In this document: positions 25,017-33,367 of the stretch, in pieces
Layout of the letters: the number at the start of each line of letters is the position of its first letter
How positions within the stretch are numbered: the stretch's first letter is position 1
DNA from: Cellulomonas sp. KRMCY2
Lineage (GTDB): Bacteria; Actinomycetota; Actinomycetes; Actinomycetales; Cellulomonadaceae
Direction: 5' to 3'
DNA length: 64,000 bases
Assembly: GCF_000526515.1 (NCBI RefSeq)
Contig: NZ_JAGF01000001.1
Location: 4,092,001 to 4,156,000 of the forward strand
Made by a program: the position numbers and the translations under genes
The notes under the pieces: model-generated
What the model was told of the DNA's origin: nothing
The model's database searches: none
Seen by the model: the letters and a program-made list of their open reading frames with translations, nothing else

Positions 25017-25703
25017 TCATCCTGCCACAGCTGCCAGGGCGAACCGGCGCACGATCTCGTGCCTGGCGTGCCCCGACGGTCCCGCCCCGAGCTCGGAGGA
25101 CACGAGGACGAGCTCGTCGACCCGCCAGGTCGGCCCCCGGTAGACGGCCAGGGCGCGGGCGAGCGACCCGACACCGGCCGGGTCGTCCGCCCCGTCGTGC
25201 CCACCCGTGCCGCCGTGCCCACCCGTGCCGCCGTTCCCACCTGCCCCGCGCCGCGTCGTCGACCACCGGTCGGGTCGGGTCCGGGCGCGTCCGCCGACCC
25301 GTGCGACGGTCAGGTGGGCACGGGAGCGCACCCGGTCGTCGGATCGGCCGAGCAGGTCACGGCCGACGGCGACCGCCTCGCGGGTCAGGCGCGCGAGCGC
25401 CGCGGCGTCACCGGCGCAGCCGATCCACAGCGTGCGCCGGTCGAACGTCCCGGCGCCGCGCAGGGCGAGGTCGAAGGGAGCACGACGAGCGGCGATGCCG
25501 GCGAGCTCGTCGGCGACGTCTCGGAGGTAGCCCTCGGGAACGTCGCCGTAGAAGGCCACCGTCAGGTGACGAGCCTCCGGCGGGCTCCACCGCAACGCCT
25601 CCCCGGCCCCCGACGACCCGGTACCGCATCGCACGGCCTCGAGCGCACCGTCGAGGTGTCCGAGCACCTCCGCAGGGGGGAGCACCGCCGCGAACAGTCG
25701 CAT
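25017..25703 (-). CDS. thpR: RNA 2',3'-cyclic phosphodiesterase (2H / LigT-ThpR family)
   Basis: A 228-residue 2H phosphoesterase. The two catalytic HxTx motifs are HLTVAF (about residue 46) and HLTVAR (about residue 132), with MRLFAAVLPP at the start and WRVDELVLVSS near the end as in the family. Between residues 155 and 175 there is a Gly/His/Thr insert (GGNGGTGGHGGTGGHDG) encoded by short repeats and absent from typical members. The family acts on cyclic-phosphate RNA ends, and the in vivo role is unclear. It is probably cotranscribed with the methyltransferase 73 bases upstream. Confidence 0.87.
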   Translation of the reverse strand: MRLFAAVLPPAEVLGHLDGALEAVRCGTGSSGAGEALRWSPPEARHLTVAFYGDVPEGYLRDVADELAGIAARRAPFDLALRGAGTFDRRTLWIGCAGDAAALARLTREAVAVGRDLLGRSDDRVRSRAHLTVARVGGRARTRPDRWSTTRRGAGGNGGTGGHGGTGGHDGADDPAGVGSLARALAVYRGPTWRVDELVLVSSELGAGPSGHARHEIVRRFALAAVAG

Positions 25704-25775
25704 GCCCCAGGATCGCGCAGATGGCGTCCGTCGCGCAGATGGCTTGCCGCCGGCGTCGGGTCCGCGGACGGGCGC

Positions 25776-26678
25776 TCAGCGCTGGGCGCGCGCGCTCGCG
25801 TACAGGCAGACGGTGGCCGCGGCCGCCAGGTTGAGCGACTCGGCGCTCCCCCGGATCGGCACCCGTACGACCGCATCGGCCAGGGTGCGGTCATCGGGAC
25901 GCAGACCCCATGCCTCGTTGCCGAAGACCCACGCGGTGGGTGCGGAGAGGTCGGGCGCGGGGATGCCGGGGGCCGGGCTGCCGGGCACCATGCTGCCTGC
26001 GAGGGCACCGGAGTCGGCTGCCGCGACGGCTCGCGCCCGGTCCGCGGCGTCGAGCAGATCGTCCAGGTCGTGCTCGCCGGAGCCGTCGGCCGCGAGCACC
26101 GAGAGCCCGGCGGCACGCAGCGCAGCGAGCACCTCGTCGAGCGGCAGACCCGTGACCACCGGGAGATGGAAGATCGAACCGGCCGTCGCGCGGACCACCT
26201 TCGGGTTGTGCAGGTCGACGCTCTCGGCCGTGATCACCACGGCGTCGGCGCCGGCGGCGTCGGCGGCACGGATCACCGTGCCGGCGTTCCCGGGGTCACG
26301 TACGTGCGCGAGGACGGCGACGAGCCGTGGACGCGCGGCGAGCACCTCCGCCATGGACCACGCTCGGATCTCGACCACCGCCAGGACCTGCTGCGCGTCC
26401 GGGCTCATCGCCGCGAGCACCTCAGGGGTGCCGACATGGACGCGCAGCCCGCGATCCTGAGCCTCGGCGACGATCTCCGGATACCGCTCCGCGGACTCCT
26501 CGGTGACGTAGAGGTCCCGGACCGACCGGCGGGTGCCCGCCGGCTCAGCCCGGACCGCCTCGCGGACCGCCTGCGGCCCCTCGGCAAGGAACTGGCCGTG
26601 ACGCCGACGCGCCGAGCGCCCGGCCAGCGCACGAACTGACGCGACCCGCTCTGCGCGGGGGTTGGTCAGCTCGGGCAT
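25776..26678 (-). CDS. SpoU-family RNA 2'-O-ribose methyltransferase
   Basis: A 300-residue SPOUT/TrmH methyltransferase with an N-terminal substrate-binding domain (RRRHGQFLAEGPQAVREAV) and the knotted catalytic domain. The three SpoU motifs are visible: HVRDPGNAGTVIRAADAAG (motif 1), VFGNEAWGL (motif 2) and VPIRGSAESLNLAAAATVCLY (motif 3). Members near rplT-pheS are usually annotated as 23S rRNA or tRNA methyltransferases (TsnR/RlmB-like). The exact nucleotide is unknown. The low-complexity segment VPGSPAPGIPAPDLSAP inside the catalytic domain is unusual. It follows rplT by 48 bases on the same strand. Confidence 0.9.
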   Translation of the reverse strand: MPELTNPRAERVASVRALAGRSARRRHGQFLAEGPQAVREAVRAEPAGTRRSVRDLYVTEESAERYPEIVAEAQDRGLRVHVGTPEVLAAMSPDAQQVLAVVEIRAWSMAEVLAARPRLVAVLAHVRDPGNAGTVIRAADAAGADAVVITAESVDLHNPKVVRATAGSIFHLPVVTGLPLDEVLAALRAAGLSVLAADGSGEHDLDDLLDAADRARAVAAADSGALAGSMVPGSPAPGIPAPDLSAPTAWVFGNEAWGLRPDDRTLADAVVRVPIRGSAESLNLAAAATVCLYASARAQR

Positions 26679-26726
26679 CGGCCGGGCGCTCGTCGGTCTG
26701 GCGTCTGTCGGTCGCAGCTCAGGACG

Positions 26727-27110
26727 TCACGCCGCGGACGGCGCGTTCACGTCCGCCGGGAGGGCATCCTTCGCCACCTTGACGAGGACGTTGAAGGCCG
26801 GTGCGTCGTTGACCGCGAGGTCGGCGAGCACACGGCGGTCGACCTCGACGCCGGCCAGCTTGAGGCCCTGGATCAGGCGGTTGTAGGTCATGCCCTGCGC
26901 CCGCGACGCCGCGTTGATCCGCTGGATCCACAGCTTGCGGAAGTCGCCCTTGCGGGCCTTGCGGTCGCGGTACGCGTAGACGAGGGAGTGGGTGACCTGC
27001 TCCTTCGCCTTGCGGTACAGACGCGAACGCTGACCGCGGTAGCCGCTTGCGCGCTCGAGGGTTGAACGGCGCTTCTTCTGGGCGTTGACCGCCCGCTTCA
27101 CGCGTGCCAC
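26727..27110 (-). CDS. rplT: Large ribosomal subunit protein bL20
   Basis: A 127-residue ribosomal protein with the standard beginning [15 protein letters not shown], the basic helix [19 protein letters not shown], and [21 protein letters not shown]. The start codon is GTG at 27110, with AAGGAG 6 bases upstream. It is the third gene of the infC-rpmI-rplT operon, where in other bacteria L20 represses translation of its operon. No classic L20 pseudoknot was recognised here. Confidence 0.98.
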   Translation of the reverse strand: MARVKRAVNAQKKRRSTLERASGYRGQRSRLYRKAKEQVTHSLVYAYRDRKARKGDFRKLWIQRINAASRAQGMTYNRLIQGLKLAGVEVDRRVLADLAVNDAPAFNVLVKVAKDALPADVNAPSAA

Positions 27111-27174
27111 GTGATGCTCCTTGCGTTTCGGGGCTCACAGGTGAGACAGGGGCGCGCAGGACGCGCCACGAGGC

Positions 27175-27369
27175 TCACTTGCCGAGCAGCTTCTTGATCT
27201 TCGGGGTATCGACGGCCGAGACGACCTGGTCGGAGGCGAGACGACGCGTTCGGCGGCTCGACTTGTGCTCGAGCAGGTGCCGGGCGCCGGCCTGCTCGCG
27301 CATGACCTTTCCGGTCCCGGTGATCCGGAAACGCTTCTTCGCACCACTGTGCGTCTTGTTCTTCGGCAC
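27175..27369 (-). CDS. rpmI: Large ribosomal subunit protein bL35
   Basis: A 64-residue protein (M)[20 protein letters not shown] followed by the conserved [12 protein letters not shown] and IKKLLGK end. The start is GTG at 27369, with GGAAGAGAG about 9 bases before it. The frame stays open further upstream, but the family always begins at this point. It lies 80 bases after infC; that gap contains an 8-bp hairpin (27422-27441). Confidence 0.97.
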   Translation of the reverse strand: MPKNKTHSGAKKRFRITGTGKVMREQAGARHLLEHKSSRRTRRLASDQVVSAVDTPKIKKLLGK

Positions 27370-27421
27370 TGGTGTGCTCTCTTCCATCAGGTCGCCCCGG
27401 CAGGGACGACACGGTTCGACA

Positions 27422-27441
27422 TGCGGGCCGGTGGGCCCGCA
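27422..27441 (-). promoter_or_regulatory. Hairpin in infC-rpmI spacer
   Basis: An 8-bp GC-rich inverted repeat, TGCGGGCC and GGCCCGCA, around a GGTG loop lies just after the infC stop. It may attenuate or stabilise the downstream ribosomal-protein mRNA. There is no U-tract, so a full terminator is unlikely. Confidence 0.45.
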
Positions 27442-27449
27442 CACGGATT

Positions 27450-28577
27450 TCAGGACTGCGCGCCCTCCGGCCCGACAGGCTTGGTCGCGCGGACCCCAGG
27501 CTTTGCCGGAGCGGGCTTGACCGCCGCAGGCTTGGCCGGGGTCGGCTTGACCGGGGTCGGCGTGACCGCGGCGGGCTTCACCACGGCCGGATCGGCCGCA
27601 GCAGGCTTGACCGTGACCGGCTCCGGGGTGGTGTCCGCCGCCGCTTCCTTGGCGACCTTGGCCACAGCCGGCTTGGCCACAGCTGGCTTGGCCACAGCCG
27701 GCTTGGCCGCAGCAGGCTTGGCCGCAGCAGGCTTGGCCGCAGCAGGCTCGACCGTCGCAGGCTTGACCGTCGCCGGAGCGGCCTTCTCGGCAACGACAGG
27801 CTCGTCGACGGTCTCGGGCTCGGTCACCACGGGCTCGGCCACCTCGGGCACAGCGACCGCGACCTCAGCGACCTCAGGTGCCGCCACGACGGGCTCGGGC
27901 GCGACAACAGCGGCAGGAACCTGCTCCGGGGGAACGGCCGCGGCGTCCGGGGCCTGGGCGTTCGGCGCCTGGCGCGGGGCGGCGGGTGCGACCGCCGCTG
28001 CGGCTGCCTCGCCCGTCGCGGACTCGGCCTCCTGCACGCGGCGGCGCTGCTCGATCTTGGCGTCGGCCTTCTTCTTGGTCGGGCCGAGCACCATGATCAT
28101 GTTGCGGCCGTCCTGCTTCGGCATGCTCTCGATGAAGCCGAGCTCGACGACGTCGTCGGCGAGTCGCTGCAGCAGCCGCACGCCCGCCTCGGGCCGCGAC
28201 TGCTCGCGGCCACGGAACATGATCATGACCTTGACCTTGTCGCCGACCTTGAGGAACCGCTCGACGTGGCCCTTCTTGGTGGCGTAGTCGTGCGGGTCGA
28301 TCTTGAGCCGGAAGCGGATCTCCTTGAGCACCGTGTTGGCCTGGTTGCGTCGGGCCTCACGGGCCTTCATGTCGGCCTCGTACTTGAACTTGCCGTAGTC
28401 CATGAGCTTGCAGACCGGCGGTCGGGCGTCGGGTGCGACCTCGACCAGGTCCAGGTCTGCCTCCTGCGCAAGGCGCAGGGCGTCTTCCACGCGGACGATG
28501 CCGACCTGCTCGCCGTTGGGGCCGACCAGGCGGACCTCGGCGACACGGATCCGATCGTTGATGCGGGGCTCGCTGAT
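27450..28577 (-). CDS. infC: Translation initiation factor IF-3 with long Ala/Pro/Lys tail; probable ATC start
   Basis: IF-3 binds the 30S subunit and checks the start codon. The first about 178 residues are a normal IF-3: [33 protein letters not shown], the basic linker, [16 protein letters not shown], and [15 protein letters not shown]. About 195 extra residues of Ala, Pro, Val and Lys follow, including six copies of a 15-nt unit. The family begins at (M)IS-EPRIN; here that first codon is ATC at 28575-28577, preceded by GAGGAG with a 6-base gap. Rare AUU/AUC starts are known for infC and underlie its autoregulation. GTG codons upstream (for example V21-V22 of the open frame) are alternatives. 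Confidence 0.9.
   Translation of the reverse strand: MSEPRINDRIRVAEVRLVGPNGEQVGIVRVEDALRLAQEADLDLVEVAPDARPPVCKLMDYGKFKYEADMKAREARRNQANTVLKEIRFRLKIDPHDYATKKGHVERFLKVGDKVKVMIMFRGREQSRPEAGVRLLQRLADDVVELGFIESMPKQDGRNMIMVLGPTKKKADAKIEQRRRVQEAESATGEAAAAAVAPAAPRQAPNAQAPDAAAVPPEQVPAAVVAPEPVVAAPEVAEVAVAVPEVAEPVVTEPETVDEPVVAEKAAPATVKPATVEPAAAKPAAAKPAAAKPAVAKPAVAKPAVAKVAKEAAADTTPEPVTVKPAAADPAVVKPAAVTPTPVKPTPAKPAAVKPAPAKPGVRATKPVGPEGAQS
27661..27750 (-). repeat. Six tandem 15-nt repeats in infC tail
   Basis: Six consecutive 15-base units of the form GCC(A/G)CAGC(C/T/A)GGCTTG (plus strand) encode A-K-P-A-(V/A) pentapeptides in frame. The three units at each end resemble one another most, suggesting two rounds of duplication. 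The length being a multiple of three keeps the IF-3 tail open. Confidence 0.9.
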
Positions 28578-28623
28578 GTGGGACTCCTCGTGCGTCGTCG
28601 GTGTGACCACCAGCACACGGAGA

Positions 28624-28655
28624 AGGCCTCCGCTGCCGAGCATGAGCGGAGGCCT
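28624..28655 (-). promoter_or_regulatory. infC leader hairpin
   Basis: An 11-bp perfect stem (28624-28634 with 28645-28655) closes a 10-base loop 46 bases upstream of the proposed ATC start of infC. It is followed on the minus strand by TCTCC and then a smaller GTGTG/CACAC hairpin. The pair of stems resembles a ribosomal-protein leader that could act in attenuation. The rest of the region between infC and furA (to 28914) shows no gene. Confidence 0.55.
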
Positions 28656-28914
28656 GGAGTCCTGCGGCATCGCACCGGCCCGCAGGCACGCACGACACCG
28701 GGTTGCGCGGCGCGCATGACGCGGCCGGCAACCGTCGGACCGGACCCGGTACCTGTCGTCCGCTCACGCGGACCGTCGGCGCCTGGGTGGGATCAGCTCC
28801 ACTTGTGCATCGGCGAGTCGCCACCTGCGAGCAGGCGCATCTCACCGATCGGTCGTCGCAAGGGTAGCACCCCCGCAGCCGACGCCTCCGACGGCCCGGC
28901 TCGCCCGGTCACAC

Positions 28915-28943
28915 TTGAACTATTCCAGATCACGTGCGAGAGT
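28915..28943 (+). promoter_or_regulatory. furA promoter with FurA-operator-like sequence
   Basis: TTGAAC (28915-28920) and GAGAGT (28938-28943) are spaced by 17 bases, and the ATG follows 7 bases after the -10, so the mRNA would be leaderless. The sequence ACTTGAACTATTCCAGA closely resembles the operator I recall upstream of mycobacterial furA-katG (CTTGACTAATTCCAGA). That suggests autoregulation by the redox-sensing Fur protein. Confidence 0.65.
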
Positions 28944-28950
28944 CGACCTC

Positions 28951-29364
28951 ATGACCGCACACCAGGCGCTGCGGGACCACGGGTTGCGGGTCACCGCCCC
29001 ACGCATCGCCGTGCTGGACGCCGTCGGACGCCTGCCGCACGCGACGGCCGACACCGTGCTGCGCGCCGTACGGACCACCGTGCCGACGGTCTCGGTGCAG
29101 ACGGTCTACGACGTGCTCCACGCCTTGACGCACGCGGGCCTGCTGCGCGAGATCGAGCCGGCCGGTCACGCGGCGCGCTACGAGCGGCGGGTCGGAGACA
29201 ACCACCACCACATCGTGTGCCGCTCGTGCGGCGCGCTCGACGACGTCGACTGCGCCATCGGCGACTCCCCCTGCCTGGTGCCGAGCTCGACCAGCGGGTT
29301 CACCGTCGAGCTGGCAGAGGTCACCTACTGGGGCCTGTGCCCCGCCTGCCGTGAGGCCGCCTGA
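28951..29364 (+). CDS. furA: Fur-family peroxide/redox regulator (FurA/CatR-like)
   Basis: A 137-residue metalloregulator. The winged helix is HQALRDHGLRVTAPRIAVLDAV with recognition helix TVSVQTVYDVLHALTHAGLL; the metal-binding dimer domain has HHHIVCRSCGALDDVDC and a second CPAC near the end. Direct coupling to a catalase gene 117 bases downstream is the classic furA-kat arrangement, so it most likely represses the catalase and itself until oxidised. The ATG at 28951 is taken because the upstream open frame starts inside the promoter. Confidence 0.92.
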   Translation: MTAHQALRDHGLRVTAPRIAVLDAVGRLPHATADTVLRAVRTTVPTVSVQTVYDVLHALTHAGLLREIEPAGHAARYERRVGDNHHHIVCRSCGALDDVDCAIGDSPCLVPSSTSGFTVELAEVTYWGLCPACREAA

Positions 29365-29481
29365 CGGCCCCGCGCCTCGTCGGGCTCCGGCTCCGTCGGA
29401 ACCGAGCAGCCGGACCGCCGACACCGGCCCAGATCTCACCCCGCGCCACCACGCAGGGATGCCTACCAGGAAGGAACCACC

Positions 29482-30930
29482 GTGCAGAACGACCCGTTCA
29501 CCACGTCCCAGACCGGATCCCCGGTGCCCAGCGACGCACACTCCCTGACCACCGGACCCGATGGCACCACCGCGCTGCACGACCGCTACCTGGTCGAGAA
29601 GCTGGCTCAGTTCAACCGCGAGCGCATCCCGGAGCGGATCGTGCACGCCAAGGGCGGCGGCGCGTTCGGCGAGTTCGTCGTGACCGGCGACGTCGAGCGC
29701 TACACCCGCGCGGCGGTCTTCGCGCTCGGCGCGGTCACCGAGACCCTGCAACGCTTCTCGAGCGTCGCGGGCGAGCAGGGCAGCCCTGACACCTGGCGGG
29801 ACGTGCGCGGGTTCTCGGTGAAGCTCTACTCGACCGAGGGGAACTACGACATCGTCGGGAACAACACCCCGGTGTTCTTCATCCGGGACGGGATCAAGTT
29901 CCCCGACTTCATCCACTCCCAGAAGCGACTGCCGGGCTCCGGCCTGCGGAACCCCGACATGCAGTGGGACTTCTGGACGCTCTCCCCCGAGTCGGCCCAC
30001 CAGGTCACCTACCTCATGGGCGACCGCGGACTGCCGCGGAGCTGGCGTCAGATGCCCGGCTTCGGCTCGCACACCTACCAGTGGATCAACGCCGACGGCG
30101 AACGGTTCTGGGTGAAGTACCACTTCAGGTCCAACCAGGGCAACGCCGAGCTGACCGTCGACGAGGCCCAGGAGATCGCCGGCGCCGACGCCGACCACTA
30201 CCGACGTGACCTGTACACCGCGATCGCAGCCGGCGACTTCCCCTCGTGGGACCTGCACGTCCAGGTGATGCCCTACGACGACGCGAAGACGTACCGCTTC
30301 AACCCGTTCGACCTGACCAAGGTCTGGCCGCATGCCGACTACCCACTGATCAAGGTCGGGACGCACACGCTGAACCGGAACCCGGAGAACTTCTTCGCCC
30401 AGATCGAGCAGGCCGCGTTCTCGCCGGCGAACCTCGTCCCGGGCATCGACATCAGCCCGGACAAGATGCTCATGGCGCGCGTCTTCTCCTACCCCGACGC
30501 CCAGCGGTACCGCGTCGGCACCAACTACAACCAGATCCCGGTCAACGCACCGCACGCGGCTCCCGTGCACACGTACACGCAGGACGGCGCCGCGCGGCAC
30601 GGCTTCAACCCGCCGTCGACCCCGGTCTATGCCCCGAACTCCTTCGGCGGGCCGGTCGCCGATGCAGCGCGGGCGGGCGCCGGCAGCTGGGAGAGCGACG
30701 GCGAGCTCGTGCGCACGGCTGCGACCCTGCACGCGCAGGACGACGACTTCGGCCAGGCCGGGACGCTGTACCGCGACGTGTTCGACGACGCCGCGAAGGC
30801 CCGCTTCCTGGCGACCCTGACCGGTCAGGGCCACGCCATCACCTCGCCCGAGATCAGGGAACGCTTCTTCTGGTACTGGACCAGCGTCGACGCCGGGCTC
30901 GGCGCCCAGCTGCGGGCGGCGTTCGCCTGA
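29482..30930 (+). CDS. katA: Monofunctional haem catalase
   Basis: A 482-residue small-subunit catalase that disproportionates hydrogen peroxide. The catalytic His is residue 55 in [12 protein letters not shown], the distal Asn is in [10 protein letters not shown], and the proximal haem-ligand Tyr is in [17 protein letters not shown]. The GTG start at 29482 has AAGGAA about 7 bases upstream. No signal peptide is seen, so it is cytoplasmic. It lies downstream of furA on the same strand and is probably de-repressed by peroxide. Confidence 0.97.
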   Translation: MQNDPFTTSQTGSPVPSDAHSLTTGPDGTTALHDRYLVEKLAQFNRERIPERIVHAKGGGAFGEFVVTGDVERYTRAAVFALGAVTETLQRFSSVAGEQGSPDTWRDVRGFSVKLYSTEGNYDIVGNNTPVFFIRDGIKFPDFIHSQKRLPGSGLRNPDMQWDFWTLSPESAHQVTYLMGDRGLPRSWRQMPGFGSHTYQWINADGERFWVKYHFRSNQGNAELTVDEAQEIAGADADHYRRDLYTAIAAGDFPSWDLHVQVMPYDDAKTYRFNPFDLTKVWPHADYPLIKVGTHTLNRNPENFFAQIEQAAFSPANLVPGIDISPDKMLMARVFSYPDAQRYRVGTNYNQIPVNAPHAAPVHTYTQDGAARHGFNPPSTPVYAPNSFGGPVADAARAGAGSWESDGELVRTAATLHAQDDDFGQAGTLYRDVFDDAAKARFLATLTGQGHAITSPEIRERFFWYWTSVDAGLGAQLRAAFA

Positions 30931-31017
30931 TCGGGCGACCGGGTTCATGACCGAACGGCCGGGGGTTCGCACCGCACGGGCGCGGGCCCCCGGCCCGGCA
31001 GTGAGAGGATCGGCGTC

Positions 31018-31389
31018 ATGCCCGACCTGACACCCGTACAGCTCGCCCCGACCGCCTCGGCGGTCCGTGACATCGCCGAGGTCGCCGCCGTCGAGGTGAT
31101 CACGACCGCGGCCGTGCACCTGATGAGCGCCGCCGCCGTCAAGTGCGGGTTGAGCGAGGACGCCGGGGGCCTGCGGGGCGCCGACCTGACCGACCTGGAC
31201 GAGGCGCGCAAGCTGATCACCGCCCTGGCGGGCCTCGTCACCGCCTCGGCGCCGGACCTCGGCAACCAGCACGCGCGGTCGCTGCGGGACGGTCTGCGCT
31301 CGCTCCAGCTGGCCTTCCGCGAGGCGTCCCCGTTCCCGGACGCCCTGGGCGAGGGCCCCGGCGAGGACCTGACGGGTCCGGTCAGCTGA
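31018..31389 (+). CDS. DUF1844-family protein
   Basis: A 123-residue protein with the DUF1844 hallmarks: RDIAEVAAVEVITTAAVHLMSAAAVK near the start, DLDEARKLITALAGLVTAS in the middle and LRDGLRSLQLAFREAS at the end. It is all-helical and soluble. The function is unknown. The gene is usually found near infC in actinobacteria, as here. A GAGGAT hexamer 7 bases before the ATG suggests a leaderless transcript. It is followed by 88 bases without a gene. Confidence 0.88.
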   Translation: MPDLTPVQLAPTASAVRDIAEVAAVEVITTAAVHLMSAAAVKCGLSEDAGGLRGADLTDLDEARKLITALAGLVTASAPDLGNQHARSLRDGLRSLQLAFREASPFPDALGEGPGEDLTGPVS

Positions 31390-31465
31390 CCGGCAACGTG
31401 CCTGACCTGCCGCAATCCTGCGGGGCACGGCACGGACACCCCGCCCGCCCCGGCGCCGACTCTCC

Positions 31466-31471
31466 TATCCT
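31466..31471 (+). promoter_or_regulatory. -10 hexamer for leaderless transcript of the membrane coiled-coil gene
   Basis: TATCCT lies 6 bases before the ATG at 31478, too close for an untranslated leader and with no Shine-Dalgarno between. No clear -35 is visible. Confidence 0.5.
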
Positions 31472-31477
31472 GGTGCG

Positions 31478-32499
31478 ATGACCGACCCGTCGACGGTCCC
31501 CGGATCCGCGCCCCCCGAGGCTGCGGACCTCGGTGAACTCGCGCGCCTCGGCACCGGCCGGCACGCACCGGTCTCCGAGATCGCCGTCGAGGTCGCCGCC
31601 GACGACCCTGTGCAGGGCGACGTCCCGGAACCTGTGGGCGATGCGCTGCCGCAGCAGCAGGGACGAACGGGAGCGCGCCGCGCCTCGCGGGAGGCACCCG
31701 CCGACGACGCACCCACCCCAGACGATCCCCCGACGACGCACCCACCCCAGACGATCCCGCCAACGACGCACCCACCCCAGACGATCCCCCCGACGACGCA
31801 CCGGCCCTCACCGATCCGACGGACGACGACGCACCCGCCCTGCCCGACCCGACGGACGACGACGGATCGGTCGCCGGGTCCGAGCAGCCCGCGCCGAGCG
31901 TGCCGACAGTGCCGCCAGTGCCGCACGTACCGACCCACGTGACGACGACCGCGGCCGCGACGACCCCCGGCGGCCACCGCCATCGGCGCAGGCGTCGCCT
32001 GTACACCGTCCTGACGGTGCTCCTGGTCCTCGCGCTGGTGGCCACCGCAGGGGTCGGCCTCCACCTGTATCGCACCTCGCAGGCCTGGGAGGACCGGTCC
32101 GGGACCTACCTGGCCGAGGCGCGGCACCTCGGCGAGGAGGTGGCGGCGACCCGCGCCGAGCTGGACGGGACACAGGCCGAGCTCGACGCCGTCCGCGCCC
32201 AGCTCACCACCGCCCAGGATCGGATCCGAAGCCTCGCAGACGAGAAGGCCCAGCTGCGCGACGACAGCGAGATCCAGCGCCAGGTCGTCGACTACCAGGA
32301 ACGTGTGACCGACGCCGCCGGCCGGGTCGCGCTCGCCCTGGACGAGTGCGTGCAGGGCCAGAACCAGCTCATCGGCTACATGGAGAACGCGGCGGCGTAC
32401 GACCCAGCGGAGCTCGAGCAGTTCGGGCTGGACGTGCAGGCCCTGTGCCAGGCCGCGACCGAGGCGAACACCGCCCTGCAGCGCGAGCTCGCCCGATGA
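31478..32499 (+). pseudogene. Membrane-anchored coiled-coil protein, frameshifted in a repeat tract (broken or phase-variable)
   Basis: Two reading frames join into one sensible gene if a single C is restored. Frame one starts at ATG 31478 (MTDPSTVPGSAPPEAADLGE) and after the tract at 31727-31731 turns into low-complexity nonsense ending at 31942. The other frame continues the acidic repeat DDAPTPDDPA, NDAPTPDDPP, then a basic stop-transfer HRHRRRRRLYTVL, one membrane helix (VLTVLLVLALVATAGVGLHL) and an extracellular coiled coil to 32499. Read from GTG 31900 it gives 199 residues, but that GTG has no ribosome binding site. The stop overlaps the protease start (ATGA). It may be a sequencing error, a true mutation or a switch. 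Confidence 0.65.
31703..31791 (+). repeat. 30-nt minisatellite, one unit shortened to 29 nt
   Basis: Three units, GACGACGCACCCACCCCAGA plus CGATCC(C/G)..., occupy 31703-31731 (29 nt, five Cs at its end), 31732-31761 (30 nt) and 31762-31791 (30 nt, six Cs at its end). They encode DDAPTPDDP(P/A). Two more diverged units follow. Only the first unit breaks the three-base phase. Confidence 0.9.
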
Positions 32500-33299
32500 C
32501 CGCGCGGTCGGTGCAGAACCACCACCCGAGCGACCGCGACCGACGATCGCGGGTCCGCTCCCCCGCGGCGGGCGCCGCCGCCGCCGTGCTGGCGTTCGCG
32601 ACGCTCGCCGGCTGCGCCACGCTCGAGGACTTCCCGCAGATGCCGGGCCCGGCAGCGACCGGCTTCGTCCCCACCGAGGCGCCGGTCGTCGTTCCGACCG
32701 AGATCGGCAACCTCTCCCCGGACGGCTTCGACGCCGTCGAGCGGATGGCGGTGCGGATCCGGAACGTCGGCTGCAGCTCGCTGTCCACCGGGTCGGGCTT
32801 CGCGTACGACTCCACCACCTTGATCACGAACCGGCACGTCGTGTCGGACTCGGCCGAGCTGCAGATCTCCACCTACGACGGTCGCGACATCGATGTGACG
32901 GCCGCGAGCACCGCGGCGATCGCCGACCTCGCGGTCGTGCGCACCGCGGAGGAGCTGCCGACGTTCGCCGAGCTGGCCGACGTCGACCCGGTGAGCGGCG
33001 ATGCGGTGACCGTCGTCGGCTACCCGCAGGGCGGCGCGCTGACCCTGACGACCGGCCAGGTCATCGGGACGACGACCGACCCGATGAACGAGAACCTCGG
33101 CGAGGTCCTGGTCACCGATGCGCCGGTCGAGCCGGGCAGCTCGGGATCGGCCGTGCTGGACGAGGACGGGCGCGTGGTCGGTGTCGTCTACGCGAAGAAC
33201 GCGTCGGGGCAGAGCTACATCGTGCCGGTCAGCACGCTGCGCAACCTGCTCGCCGACGACGCGGCGTTCACGCCGACGACCGGCTGCGGCACGCCCTGA
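32496..33299 (+). CDS. Lipoprotein trypsin-like serine protease
   Basis: A 267-residue predicted surface lipoprotein: a basic start, a hydrophobic stretch and the lipobox LAGC with Cys40. The chymotrypsin-fold triad is visible as His114 in ITNRHVV, Asp144 in IADLAVV and Ser216 in PGSSGSAV, spaced as in HtrA/MarP-like proteases. No PDZ domain follows. The ATG overlaps the stop of the coiled-coil membrane gene by four bases, so the two are translationally coupled and may work together outside the membrane (inference). The substrate is unknown. Confidence 0.88.
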   Translation: MTARSVQNHHPSDRDRRSRVRSPAAGAAAAVLAFATLAGCATLEDFPQMPGPAATGFVPTEAPVVVPTEIGNLSPDGFDAVERMAVRIRNVGCSSLSTGSGFAYDSTTLITNRHVVSDSAELQISTYDGRDIDVTAASTAAIADLAVVRTAEELPTFAELADVDPVSGDAVTVVGYPQGGALTLTTGQVIGTTTDPMNENLGEVLVTDAPVEPGSSGSAVLDEDGRVVGVVYAKNASGQSYIVPVSTLRNLLADDAAFTPTTGCGTP

Positions 33300-33367
33300 C
33301 CCTCGGACCCGCCTCGGGCCGCCGATCCCCTCCCGCCGGCCGGTCCGCACGGTGCACGATGGGACGC

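Noticed and set aside
31900-32499. Independent gene starting at GTG 31900
   Set aside because: No ribosome binding site or promoter precedes it, and the acidic repeat just upstream in the same frame continues naturally into it, so one frameshifted gene is more likely. It remains possible.
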